From NCBI RefSeq assembly GCF_021555155.1, contig NZ_JAKGBU010000047.1:1-41254 (forward strand): DNA of 41,254 nucleotides. Direction: 5' to 3'. How positions within the stretch are numbered: position 1 is the first letter of the stretch; each line of letters starts with the position of its first letter. Positions 1 through 7,049 of this stretch are shown here, in pieces. The DNA is from Rhizobium alarense. Lineage in GTDB: Bacteria > Pseudomonadota > Alphaproteobacteria > Rhizobiales > Rhizobiaceae. The notes below the pieces were generated by a model that worked only from the letters and a program-made list of their open reading frames with translations, was not told where the DNA came from and ran no database searches. The position numbers were made by a program, and so were the translations under genes.

Positions 1-74
1 GCTTCATCAAGAAGGTCCGCTTCTACGACTACTACGGCAACCTGCGCGTCAAGCGCATCCGCGTCTGCCACTGA
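1..74 (+). CDS. C-terminal end of an unidentified small, probably exported protein (partial)
   Basis: Only the last 23 residues are present, read in frame 3 and ending KRIRVCH at a TGA. The visible tail is rich in Lys, Arg and Tyr (KKVRFYDYYGNLRVKR) and has one Cys next to the end. It resembles tails of small basic exported proteins of rhizobia, but that is recollection of style and not a family assignment. The same final residues (RVCH, stop) occur at the other end of the window on the minus strand, followed by the same terminator, so two related genes point inward from the two ends. The start and any signal peptide lie outside the window. Confidence 0.6.
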   Translation, partial: FIKKVRFYDYYGNLRVKRIRVCH

Positions 75-164
75 GACAACCCGACGACATCCTCCCGTCA
101 AACGAAGAACCCCGGCCACCTCTGGAGGCCGGGGTTCTTCGTTTGACGGGGGCGTGGCGCAAGG
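58..164 (+). repeat. Left arm of a 107-bp inverted repeat bounding the window
   Basis: This stretch aligns without gaps to the reverse complement of 41148-41254 with 5 mismatches in 107 bases. It spans the last codons of the partial gene, the spacer, the whole hairpin terminator and about 14 bases beyond it. Identity beyond the window ends cannot be seen, so the true repeat may be longer. Confidence 0.95.
94..150. terminator. Very strong bidirectional hairpin terminator
   Basis: The arms 94-117 and 127-150 are perfect reverse complements (24 bp) around a 9-base loop. The hairpin begins 19 bases after the stop of the left partial gene. The A-rich part of one arm (AACGAAGAA) and the T-rich part of the other (TTCTTCGTT) lie inside the stem, so either strand can give a hairpin with a U-rich 3' side. 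It would also stop transcription arriving from leuD/ridA on the minus strand. The same hairpin with a different loop lies at 41162-41218. Confidence 0.85.
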
Positions 165-188
165 GACGAGGGCGGTGGCGGAATCGTC

Positions 189-572
189 TCAGTCGCGGCG
201 TCGCAGCGCGGTCACCTCGATTTCGACCAGCATTTCGGGCTTGATAAGCCCGCAGACGACCATCGTGGCCGCAGGGCGGATGGCACCGAAGGCCTCGCCG
301 AGGATCGGAAAGACGATGTCGGCGAAGGCGGCGTCCGTCACGTAATAGTGACAGCGCACCGTATCGGCGAGCGAGAAGCCGGCCTCCTCCAGCGCCTTTC
401 GAATGGTGGCAAGACAGTTCCGCGTCTGCGCCTCCACCGTCTCCGGCATGGTCATGGTGGCATAGTCGTAGCCGGTCGTGCCGGAGACGAAGCACCACTC
501 GCCCTCGACGACCGCGCGCGAATAGCCCGCGATCTTCTCGAAGGGTGAACCGGAGGAGATCAGCCGGCGCAT
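189..572 (-). CDS. RidA family protein (reactive imine/enamine deaminase-like)
   Basis: This 127-aa protein has the size and fold signature of the RidA/YjgF/UK114 family. Members form trimers that hydrolyse reactive enamine/imine intermediates released by PLP enzymes. The family region GAIRPAATMVV supplies the conserved substrate-binding Arg (about residue 99), followed by the conserved C-terminal strand MLVEIEVTA. The N-terminal half carries VSGTTGYDY, where many relatives have an SGQ/SGT segment. The start ATG overlaps the leuD stop by one base (TGATG), so it is probably co-translated with leuD. Branched-chain amino acid synthesis is a classical context for RidA because threonine/serine dehydratase makes the imines. 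Assignment to the RidA-proper or Rid1-7 subgroup is not resolved, so no symbol is given. Confidence 0.88.
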   Translation of the reverse strand: MRRLISSGSPFEKIAGYSRAVVEGEWCFVSGTTGYDYATMTMPETVEAQTRNCLATIRKALEEAGFSLADTVRCHYYVTDAAFADIVFPILGEAFGAIRPAATMVVCGLIKPEMLVEIEVTALRRRD

Positions 573-1177
573 CAGGCCCAGGGCCGCGACGCGGCGTTCG
601 TCTTCTCGAAGCTGTCGATGGCCGTCGCTTTCTCGAGCGTCAGCCCGATGTCATCAAGGCCGTTCAGCAGGCAATGGCGACGGAAGGCATCCACCTCGAA
701 GACAATGCGGCCGCCGTCCGGTCCGCTGATTTCCTGCGCCTCGAGGTCGATGGTCAGGACGGCGTTGGAGCCGCGGCTGGCATCGTCCATCAGCTTGTCG
801 AGATCGGCCTGGCTGACGACGATCGGCAGGATGCCGTTCTTGAAACAGTTGTTGTAGAAGATGTCGGCAAAGGACGTCGAGATCACGCAGCGGATGCCGA
901 AATCGAGCAGCGCCCACGGCGCGTGCTCGCGCGAGGAGCCGCAGCCGAAATTGTCGCCGGCCACCAGGATCTTGGCGTTCTGGTAGGCGGGCTTGTTGAG
1001 CACGAAATCCGGGTTCGGCGAACCGTCCTCCAGATAGCGTGCCTCGGCGAAGAGGCCGGTGCCGAGACCGGTGCGCTTGATCGTCTTCAGGTAGTCCTTC
1101 GGGATGATCATGTCCGTGTCGATGTTGACGACGGGAAGCGGCGCGGCGACGCCGGTCAGCTTGACGAACTTGTCCAT
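572..1177 (-). CDS. leuD: 3-isopropylmalate dehydratase small subunit
   Basis: LeuD pairs with LeuC to isomerise 2-isopropylmalate to 3-isopropylmalate in leucine biosynthesis (cytosol). At 201 aa it is full length for the family. The aconitase swivel-domain signature is clear: [14 protein letters not shown] near the N-terminus and [15 protein letters not shown] (about residues 77-91), which holds the substrate-binding GCGSSREHA loop. No leuC lies beside it; in alphaproteobacteria leuC is often elsewhere. The ATG start is the first in frame and gives the canonical [20 protein letters not shown] start. The downstream ridA overlaps its stop by one base. Confidence 0.97.
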   Translation of the reverse strand: MDKFVKLTGVAAPLPVVNIDTDMIIPKDYLKTIKRTGLGTGLFAEARYLEDGSPNPDFVLNKPAYQNAKILVAGDNFGCGSSREHAPWALLDFGIRCVISTSFADIFYNNCFKNGILPIVVSQADLDKLMDDASRGSNAVLTIDLEAQEISGPDGGRIVFEVDAFRRHCLLNGLDDIGLTLEKATAIDSFEKTNAASRPWA

Positions 1178-1227
1178 GACTCTGCGCTTTCGATTACGGG
1201 TGTCGGATATTTCCCCGCCTTAGAGCA

Positions 1228-1252
1228 ATTTTCCGCCGAAATGAAGGAAAAT
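1228..1252. promoter_or_regulatory. Inverted repeat ATTTTCC-N11-GGAAAAT upstream of leuD
   Basis: Two perfect 7-base arms (1228-1234 and 1246-1252) flank an 11-base spacer about 50 bp upstream of the leuD start. The spacing and AT-rich arms would suit a dimeric regulator (a LysR-type site is one option), but no partner is identified. It could also form a weak RNA hairpin in the leuD leader. Confidence 0.3.
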
Positions 1253-1260
1253 CTCGTGCC

Positions 1261-1289
1261 GGGACGGGCGGGAGGTTGCCGTCCGTCCC
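1261..1289 (-). terminator. Hairpin between the VOC gene and leuD
   Basis: The arms GGGACGGGCGG and CCGTCCGTCCC pair over 11 positions, one of them a G-U wobble, around a 7-base loop. It lies 16 bases past the stop of the minus-strand VOC gene. No good U-tract follows on the minus strand, so it may be a weak or factor-dependent terminator. Confidence 0.4.
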
Positions 1290-1305
1290 TTCTACACGGG
1301 TTGGA

Positions 1306-1740
1306 TTACCGCGCAGCAGGCTCGTTCATGGCCCAGAGCACGCCGAAAGGATCGCGCAGCTGCCCGTAGCGATCGCCCCAGAACATGCGTTCGACCGGCA
1401 TCACCACCTCCATGCCGGCATCGACGGCCCGTCCCCACCAGCGGTCGATGTCGTCGACGACGAGCTGTAGCGTGTAGCCCTGCGGCTTTTCGTAGGGGTG
1501 GCCGAATTCCGGATAGGCGTCGGCGAGCATCAGCGAACTGCCATTGACGTAGAGATGCACATGCATCGTGCGGCCCTGCTCGTCGACGGGAACGAGAAAA
1601 GCCCGCTCGGCGCCGACGGCCTTCGCGTAGAATTCCGCCGCCTTCACGGCGCCATCGACGGTGATATACGGCAGGAGCCCGTTCTTGACGGGCGGCATGG
1701 GCGGGTGGGATTCGGTGGTCTGTTCCGGGGTCGTGTCCAT
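1306..1740 (-). CDS. VOC family protein (PhnB/glyoxalase-like)
   Basis: A 144-aa single vicinal-oxygen-chelate protein of the PhnB-like type. The sequence runs VKNGLLPYITVDGAVKAAEFYAKAVGAE, HVHLYVNGSSLMLADAYPEFG, then LQLVVDDIDRWWGRAVDAG and ends QLRDPFGVLWAMNE, the usual PhnB paired beta-alpha-beta modules and DPFG loop. The substrate is unknown; many relatives are annotated only as glyoxalase/bleomycin-resistance-like. Start choice: ATG at 1740 has GGAG six bases upstream, whereas the ATG at 1752 would sit directly against its Shine-Dalgarno, so the shorter form is preferred. It is transcribed towards leuD across a hairpin. Confidence 0.85.
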   Translation of the reverse strand: MDTTPEQTTESHPPMPPVKNGLLPYITVDGAVKAAEFYAKAVGAERAFLVPVDEQGRTMHVHLYVNGSSLMLADAYPEFGHPYEKPQGYTLQLVVDDIDRWWGRAVDAGMEVVMPVERMFWGDRYGQLRDPFGVLWAMNEPAAR

Positions 1741-1853
1741 CTTGGTCTCCATCTCCTGTCACGATGCCGCGATGCGCGGTCGATCTAGGACGATGGCGGG
1801 TCCGGGATTCCGACAGGTGCCCCGAAAATTTCCCGAAACGTCGCCTGGGCCGG

Positions 1854-2102
1854 TCAGAGATCGATGATCGTGCCGCGGCCGTCGTTCCAGACGCGCGGTT
1901 CGCGCGGGGCCTGGCGGCGGTTGCGTGCATCGACCGTGGCGCGTACCGGCCTCGGCTGCATGCGGGCGGCAACCCAGCTCCCGAACATCAGCACCGCCGT
2001 GATGCCGGCAAGCGCAAGCCCGAGCGAGGCGGCGAACAGGAAAACGGCGCCGGCGAACAGAACGCCGGCAACGGTGAGGAACAGAGAACGAATGCTTTGC
2101 AT
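1854..2102 (-). CDS. Small membrane protein of unknown function
   Basis: With the ATG at 2102 this is an 82-aa protein. Residues about 6-40 are one or two hydrophobic segments (LFLTVAGVLFAGAVFLFAAS and LGLALAGITAVLMFGSW), followed by a basic, Arg-rich cytoplasmic-type tail ending GRGTIIDL. The frame is open further upstream to 2228, but that extension lacks a Shine-Dalgarno and looks non-coding, while MQSIRSLF has AGAAAGG about 12 bases ahead. I do not recognise the family. It stands alone on the minus strand, divergent from the CoA-ester lyase gene. Confidence 0.6.
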   Translation of the reverse strand: MQSIRSLFLTVAGVLFAGAVFLFAASLGLALAGITAVLMFGSWVAARMQPRPVRATVDARNRRQAPREPRVWNDGRGTIIDL

Positions 2103-2226
2103 TGGATGGAACCCTTTCTCTGCTGAGAATGTGGGAGGCGATTGTGTTGATTGCAAGGCTTCATTCGGTCGCAGGCACTGAGGATCGGCGCTTGCCGCCT
2201 GCGGCAAAGCGGTGCACAAAGACCCC

Positions 2227-3138
2227 ATGATCAGCCTGCCCCATCACCATCCCGTCCGCCTGCGCCGTTCGGTGCTGAGCGTTCCCGCCAGCAACGCGCG
2301 CGCGCTCGCGAAGTCGGCGGCGCTCGATTGCGATGCGATCATCTTCGACCTCGAGGACTCCGTGCTGCCCGAGAAGAAGGCGGAGGCGCAGGCGGCCCTC
2401 GTTTCCCATTTCGCCGCGCTCGACCGCTCGGGATCGCGCGAACACGTCATCCGCGTCAACCCGTTCGCCGGCCCGGACGGGCTGGCGGATCTCGAAACCG
2501 TGGCCGCCTGCGTACCGGATGCGGTTCTGCTGCCGAAGGTCTGCGAGCCGCAGCACGTGCTCGACGTCGCCGACTGGCTGAGCGAGAAAGGCCTCGACGA
2601 GGCGCCGCGGCTCTGGGCGATGATCGAGACCGCGGCGTCGATCCTCAACCTTGCGCCGATCGCCGAAGTGGGCCGAACGGCCGGCGGTAGGCTCGACTGC
2701 TTCGTCGTCGGCCTCAACGACCTGCGCAAGGAGACCGGCATCGCCGATATGCCGGGCCGGCCCTATCTGCTGCCAATTCTCGTGCAGGCCGTGGTCGCCG
2801 CGCGTGCATCGGGCCTCGACGTGATCGACAGCGTCTTCAACGATTTCGCCGATACCGATGCCTTCGCCGCCGAATGCGAGCAGGGCCGGCTGATGGGCTT
2901 CGACGGCAAGATGCTGATCCATCCGGCGCAGATCGCGGCCGCCAACGCCGCCTTCGGGGTTTCGGAGGCGGAGGCCGCCGAGGCGCTCGTCATCGTCTCC
3001 GCCTTCGCCGCGCCGGAAAACGCCGGCAAGGGGGCGATCAACCTCAAGGGTCGCATGGTCGAGAAGCTGCATGCCGACCAGGCCGACCGGCTTCTCGTCA
3101 AGGCGGACCTCATCGCAGAGCGAAAGAACAGCGCATGA
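2227..3138 (+). CDS. HpcH/HpaI aldolase / citrate lyase beta-type CoA-ester lyase
   Basis: A 303-aa TIM-barrel enzyme of the CitE/malyl-CoA lyase superfamily, which cleaves or forms C-C bonds in acyl-CoA esters such as malyl-CoA or citramalyl-CoA with Mg2+. The family opening RRSVLSVPASN, the phosphate/CoA region, the metal-binding FDLEDSVLPEKK, the IRVNPF motif and the late GFDGKMLIHPAQI motif are all in order. The exact substrate cannot be read from sequence. The ATG at 2227 is chosen over the GTG at 2212 because it leaves the usual short N-terminus, although neither start has a strong Shine-Dalgarno. Its stop overlaps the next start (ATGA), so it is translationally coupled to the DUF1737 gene. 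Confidence 0.85.
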   Translation: MISLPHHHPVRLRRSVLSVPASNARALAKSAALDCDAIIFDLEDSVLPEKKAEAQAALVSHFAALDRSGSREHVIRVNPFAGPDGLADLETVAACVPDAVLLPKVCEPQHVLDVADWLSEKGLDEAPRLWAMIETAASILNLAPIAEVGRTAGGRLDCFVVGLNDLRKETGIADMPGRPYLLPILVQAVVAARASGLDVIDSVFNDFADTDAFAAECEQGRLMGFDGKMLIHPAQIAAANAAFGVSEAEAAEALVIVSAFAAPENAGKGAINLKGRMVEKLHADQADRLLVKADLIAERKNSA

Positions 3139-3341
3139 AACTCTACCGTTTCCTGACCGGACCCGACGACGCCTCCTTCTGTCACAAGGTGACCGCCGCC
3201 CTCAACAGGGGCTGGGAACTGCACGGCTCGCCGAGCTACGCCTACAACGACGAGACGCGCAGCATGCAGTGCGGCCAGGCCGTCGTCAAAGAGGTCGCCG
3301 GCAAGGACTACGTCCCGGAGATGAAGCTTTCGGAGCAGTGA
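3135..3341 (+). CDS. DUF1737 domain protein
   Basis: A 68-aa protein starting MKLYRFLTGPDDASFCHKV, with the GWELHGSPSY core and a C-terminal QAVVKEV strand that I recognise as DUF1737. The function of this domain is unknown. Its ATG lies in an ATGA overlap with the upstream CoA-ester lyase, implying coupled translation and perhaps a shared role. It converges with the glycosyltransferase gene 9 bases downstream. Confidence 0.8.
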   Translation: MKLYRFLTGPDDASFCHKVTAALNRGWELHGSPSYAYNDETRSMQCGQAVVKEVAGKDYVPEMKLSEQ

Positions 3342-3350
3342 GGCGGCCGG

Positions 3351-5306
3351 TCAGGCCCTGCGGAGCGCCGGCGGGGCGATCTCCCCGGCCGCTGTCGGAG
3401 CGAAGGACCCGTTCCGGGCCGGCAGTGCCGACACGTCGAGATGATCGGGCGCAAGGCCGGCTTTGGCCCGCTCGACCATGGCCTCGAAGGCCCGTTCCAG
3501 ATGCCGGCAGAAGCGCTCCGCGTCGAAGAGCGGCATCGTGAAGCGGTTCGCCGCAAGCCTTTCCCTGTAGCCGGCTAACCTCTCGCGGTCGCGGCTGAGC
3601 GACACGGCCGTCGCGACATAGTGATCCGCATCGGCCGCAACGAGTTCCGGCAGTCCGATGGTGTTCAAAAGGCTTTCGCTGACCCGCGAGGCGAAGTTGG
3701 TGCCCTTCACGGTCAGCACCGGCACACCGGCCCAGAGCTGCTCCGAGGTGGTCGTATGGCCGTTATAGGGCCAGGTGTCGAGGCCGAGATCGGCGGCGGG
3801 CAGGCGGTTCAGGTGGTCCTCGTAGTTCATCTTCGACGTGAAGCGGATGCGCTCCCCGTCGATGCCCGCGGCCTGCGCACGCTTGCGGATATTCGCCTCG
3901 GTGCGGCCATTGTCCGGCAGGATCCACAACAGGCTGTTTTCGGCCTGCCGCAGGATCGCGAACCAGCGGTCCAGCGTCTCCGCCGTGATCTTGCGGTTGG
4001 CGTTGAAGGAGGCGAGGACGAAGGCCGCCTCGGGCAGGCCGAGGGCCGGCCGCGGCGTCGGCGCGGCGAGCGGGCGCCGGAGCGGATCGTTCGGCTGGTA
4101 ACAGTCGGGAAGCCGGCAGAATTTCTCGTGGTAGAAGGCTTTCGAGCTTTCCGGCAACACCACGGGATCGCCGATCACATAATCCAGGTCGACATGCGTC
4201 GTGCTGCCCGGAAAGCCGAGCCACCCCACCTGGATCGGCGCGGCGGCGGCGTTGAAGATGCCGGGGCGGCTGCCGAGCGTATGGCCCTTGAGGTCGACCA
4301 GAACGTCGATTTCCCGCGCACGGACAATCTCGGCCACCGCATCGTTGGCAAGGCCGTGGATGTCGACGACGGTCCCCCAGCGCGAACGGTCGGTCCTGTT
4401 GCGGGCAAGGTTGTCCTTTGGCGTGTGGCAGAACAGCGTGACGTCGAAACGTTTCCTGTCGTGCAGCTCAAGCACGCCCTGGAGCAGCTTCATCGTCGCA
4501 TGCATGTCCCAGAAATCCGCGGAGACATAGCCGATGCGGATCTTCTCGCCCCACCGGTGGGGCTGCGTGCGCCGGGCGGCTGTCAGCGCCGGCGGCACCG
4601 GCTTGAGGCCGATCGTCGCCATGCGGTTCAGGCGTTCGCTGCCGGTCCAGCTGATGTTGCAGAAGGCGAGATCGTTGGCGAGAATATCCACCTGGCCCTT
4701 CGCGAGCGCCTTGCGGACCGGCGGAGACAGCCGGTCGATCGCCTCGAAATCGCAGGATTCCCGGGCATAGATCAGATTCAGGAACCGCCACTTGAAGCTG
4801 TCGGGCGCATGTTTCAGCAGGTTGCGGGCGAGCTGGTGGTTCGTCTCGTCGCCGAAATCGTCCGTCAGCAGCTTGCGGGCAAGATTGTGGTGGAGCGGCA
4901 GCGGGCTCTCCGAGAGAGCGACCTTGAACTGCCGGGCGATGTCCATCCGGCCGCGCTTCATGAAGATCGAGACGAGCACGAAGGCGATGTCGGCATCCTT
5001 CGGTGCCTTCGGGAGAAGCCGCATGCCGTAAAGCAGCGCCTGGTCCTCATTGCCGTCTTCGAAATGCAGCTTCATCGCCTCGCGCAGGTGGTCTGCCGCA
5101 TCGGGCTCCTCGAAACCGGCAGCAAGCGTGAAGGCACTGGCCGCTTCGGATTTCAGCCCGAGTTTCGCAAGCGTCCGCGCCAGCAGCGCATAGGTCTCGG
5201 CGTCCTTCCGGATGTCGATCAGGGCGTTCAGCGCATCCAGCGCCTCGGCGTAGCGGCCCTTCCGGTAGTTTTTCGACGCCTCCGAGAGCGATGCCTTGCT
5301 GTTCAC
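3351..5306 (-). CDS. TPR-repeat O-linked GlcNAc transferase-like (SPINDLY/OGT, GT41) glycosyltransferase
   Basis: This 651-aa protein has an N-terminal run of helical tetratricopeptide-like repeats (about residues 5-230; e.g. NYRKGRYAEALDALNALI) and a C-terminal GT41-type catalytic region (about 255-620). Family landmarks are IRIGYVSADFWDMHA (His after the SADF motif), DILVDLKGHTLGSRPGIF (here DVLVDLKGHT), PIQVGWLGFPGSTT, ASFNANRKITAETLDRW and the donor-site HTTTSEQLWAGVPVLT. Eukaryotic OGT and plant SPY use this architecture to glycosylate proteins; bacterial members are mostly uncharacterised, with flagellin or surface proteins as candidate acceptors. Start is GTG at 5306, with AGGAG six bases ahead. 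No flagellar or surface gene lies next to it, so the acceptor is unknown. Confidence 0.88.
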   Translation of the reverse strand: MNSKASLSEASKNYRKGRYAEALDALNALIDIRKDAETYALLARTLAKLGLKSEAASAFTLAAGFEEPDAADHLREAMKLHFEDGNEDQALLYGMRLLPKAPKDADIAFVLVSIFMKRGRMDIARQFKVALSESPLPLHHNLARKLLTDDFGDETNHQLARNLLKHAPDSFKWRFLNLIYARESCDFEAIDRLSPPVRKALAKGQVDILANDLAFCNISWTGSERLNRMATIGLKPVPPALTAARRTQPHRWGEKIRIGYVSADFWDMHATMKLLQGVLELHDRKRFDVTLFCHTPKDNLARNRTDRSRWGTVVDIHGLANDAVAEIVRAREIDVLVDLKGHTLGSRPGIFNAAAAPIQVGWLGFPGSTTHVDLDYVIGDPVVLPESSKAFYHEKFCRLPDCYQPNDPLRRPLAAPTPRPALGLPEAAFVLASFNANRKITAETLDRWFAILRQAENSLLWILPDNGRTEANIRKRAQAAGIDGERIRFTSKMNYEDHLNRLPAADLGLDTWPYNGHTTTSEQLWAGVPVLTVKGTNFASRVSESLLNTIGLPELVAADADHYVATAVSLSRDRERLAGYRERLAANRFTMPLFDAERFCRHLERAFEAMVERAKAGLAPDHLDVSALPARNGSFAPTAAGEIAPPALRRA

Positions 5307-5497
5307 GTTTCACTCCTGCCGGCCTGTTCGGCCGTCGTCCCGGATGGTCGCGCGCGGCGACAGGCCGGGTGCAGGCCTTGCTTCCCGCAAGTCTGCCCGG
5401 CCAAACTTGCGTCAGGCAGGCGGGCGGCAGAAGTGAAATGCCATTCGGCGAAACCCGGCCCTGCGGCCGAGCATGAAGGGGGCAATCGGCGCCGGCC

Positions 5498-5932
5498 TCA
5501 CCCCGGCGCAGCCTCGGAGCTTTCCTCGATGCGTTCCATGTCGTCATCGGACAGGCCGAAATGATGGCCGATCTCGTGGATGAGCACATGGGTGATGATA
5601 TCCCCCAGCGTCTCCTCGTTTTCGGCCCAGTAATCGATGATCGGGCGCCGGTAGAGCGTGATGCGGTTCGGCATCTCGCCCGTCTCCGCCGTAAAGCGCT
5701 CCGTCACGCCGCGCCCCTCGAACAGGCCGAGCAGGTCGAAGGGCGTTTCCAGCGCCATGTCCTCGAACACCTCATCGCTCGGGAAATCGTCGATCTCGAT
5801 AATGAGGTTGCCGGTCAGCGCACGGAACTCGTCCGGCAAGTGGCCATAGGCTTCCACCGCGAGCGATTCGAAGGTGCTGATCGTCGGCGCATGGCGGTTC
5901 CGCCAATCCTCGGTCTGGTCAATGCGGGCCAT
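5498..5932 (-). CDS. Small zinc metallopeptidase family protein (zincin, DUF1025-type)
   Basis: A 144-aa acidic protein. It has the thermolysin-like zinc motif HEIGHHFGLSDDDM: HEXXH at about residues 119-123 with a downstream acidic SDDDM, typical of the small bacterial metallopeptidase family formerly DUF1025. Upstream motifs IEIDDFPSDEV and MPNRITLYRRPIIDYW also fit that family. The ATG at 5932 has a textbook AAGGAG five bases upstream; a longer open frame exists upstream but has no support. No signal peptide is seen, so it is likely cytosolic. Substrates of the family are unknown. It is transcribed away from the SOS cassette, and the intergenic region is shared with imuA. Confidence 0.88.
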   Translation of the reverse strand: MARIDQTEDWRNRHAPTISTFESLAVEAYGHLPDEFRALTGNLIIEIDDFPSDEVFEDMALETPFDLLGLFEGRGVTERFTAETGEMPNRITLYRRPIIDYWAENEETLGDIITHVLIHEIGHHFGLSDDDMERIEESSEAAPG

Positions 5933-6064
5933 GGGCACTCCTTTGACCCGTGATATAGCGATTTCATTGGCCTTTTTCGAGTATTGAATTCTGTCCAGGT
6001 AAAATACAGGAATAAATTCATAAAATTCCCGATTGACTCTTTCGGTAAGCTCTGGAATCCATAA

Positions 6065-6079
6065 GAACATAACAGGAAC
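6065..6079. promoter_or_regulatory. LexA (SOS) box, GAAC-N7-GAAC
   Basis: The sequence is GAAC (6065-6068), seven bases, GAAC (6076-6079). That is the reverse complement of the direct-repeat GTTC-N7-GTTC recognised by alphaproteobacterial LexA. It sits 19 bp upstream of imuA, where repressor would block the promoter or early transcription, and it fits the known SOS control of imuA-imuB-dnaE2 cassettes. Binding is inferred from motif and context. Confidence 0.88.
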
Positions 6080-6098
6080 AGTCAAGGGAACGATCGTC

Positions 6099-7049
6099 AT
6101 GGCGCAGCCTGCCCTGGCGCGTGAGCGGCTTTTTGCTCTGCGTGAAGCCATAACCCGGATCGAGACCGCCGACGGGCCGAAGACCGGCGCCGGCCGGGGG
6201 CGGGGCGGGGTATGGACGAAGGCGGAAGCAGCCGGCGGCGCAGAGCACAGGGAGCGGCCGCAGCGGCTGTCCTTCGGCCATCCGGCTCTCGACGCCCGGA
6301 CGGATGGCGGCCTGCCGCTGGGCGGGCTCTGCGAGATCCGCAACGGCGAGACCCGCGACATCGGGGCAGCATCCGGCTTCGTCCTTGCGCTGCTTGCGCT
6401 TTGCCAGAAACACGGCGGGGGTGAGGGCGCGCTTCTCTGGATCAGCGAGGCAGAGGCCCTGCGGGAAGCGGCACTGCCGGATGCGCGCGGCCTCGAGAAC
6501 CATGGGCTTTCCTCCCGCCGCTTCTTCCTTGCCCGCCCGCGGCGGCTGCCGGATGCCCTCTGGATGGCCGAAGCGGCGCTTGCCGTTTCGGCCTTTTGCG
6601 CCGTCGTGCTCGAAATGCGCGGCAATGCCGTCTGTTTCGGGCTGAGGGAAAGCCGCCGGCTGCAGTTGCGCGCGCAGGCCGCCGGCATGCCGCTCATCCT
6701 GCTTCGCCAGTCCGGCGAGGAGGAGGCGAGCAGCGCGCGTTTCCGGCTCCGCGTCGATCCCGCCCCGGCCGCCGCCCGCCCGATGCCGGACGGGCCGGCC
6801 CTCGCCGACAGCATCGGCAATCCCGTTTTTCACGTCACGGCCGAAAAGAGCAGGGCTCCTGCATCGAGCGGCCTTTTTCTGGAGTGGAACCCCCATGACC
6901 GCCGTTTCTCCGATCCCCGCGCCGGACACCTCCCTCTTCGCCGCAACGCGGACACAACGGATTCTGTCGCTGTGGTTTCCGCATCTTCCCGCCGATCGGG
7001 TCGCCCGACGGCGCTGGGGGCGGTCCTGGCTTTCGACCGGGCGTCCTGA
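6099..7049 (+). CDS. imuA: ImuA, RecA-like SOS mutagenesis protein
   Basis: First gene of the imuA-imuB-dnaE2 translesion cassette. The 316-aa product carries the ImuA core: ALREAITRIE at the N-terminus, RLSFGHPALDARTDGGLPLGGLCEI (a degenerate RecA-like region without a Walker A), LLWISEAEALREAALPDARGL, and LEWNPHD near the normal C-terminus. ImuA is thought to be a structural or adaptor partner of ImuB and DnaE2. The ATG at 6099 is chosen because it follows AAGGGA at good spacing and lies downstream of the LexA box; a TTG at 6033 would put the operator inside the gene. After LEWNPHD the frame continues about 44 residues into imuB, a 155-bp overlap that looks unconserved. Confidence 0.92.
   Translation: MAQPALARERLFALREAITRIETADGPKTGAGRGRGGVWTKAEAAGGAEHRERPQRLSFGHPALDARTDGGLPLGGLCEIRNGETRDIGAASGFVLALLALCQKHGGGEGALLWISEAEALREAALPDARGLENHGLSSRRFFLARPRRLPDALWMAEAALAVSAFCAVVLEMRGNAVCFGLRESRRLQLRAQAAGMPLILLRQSGEEEASSARFRLRVDPAPAAARPMPDGPALADSIGNPVFHVTAEKSRAPASSGLFLEWNPHDRRFSDPRAGHLPLRRNADTTDSVAVVSASSRRSGRPTALGAVLAFDRAS

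Noticed and set aside
3621-5564. A 647-codon plus-strand frame opposite the TPR glycosyltransferase
   Set aside because: Antisense shadow; the minus strand has the recognisable TPR and GT41 motifs.
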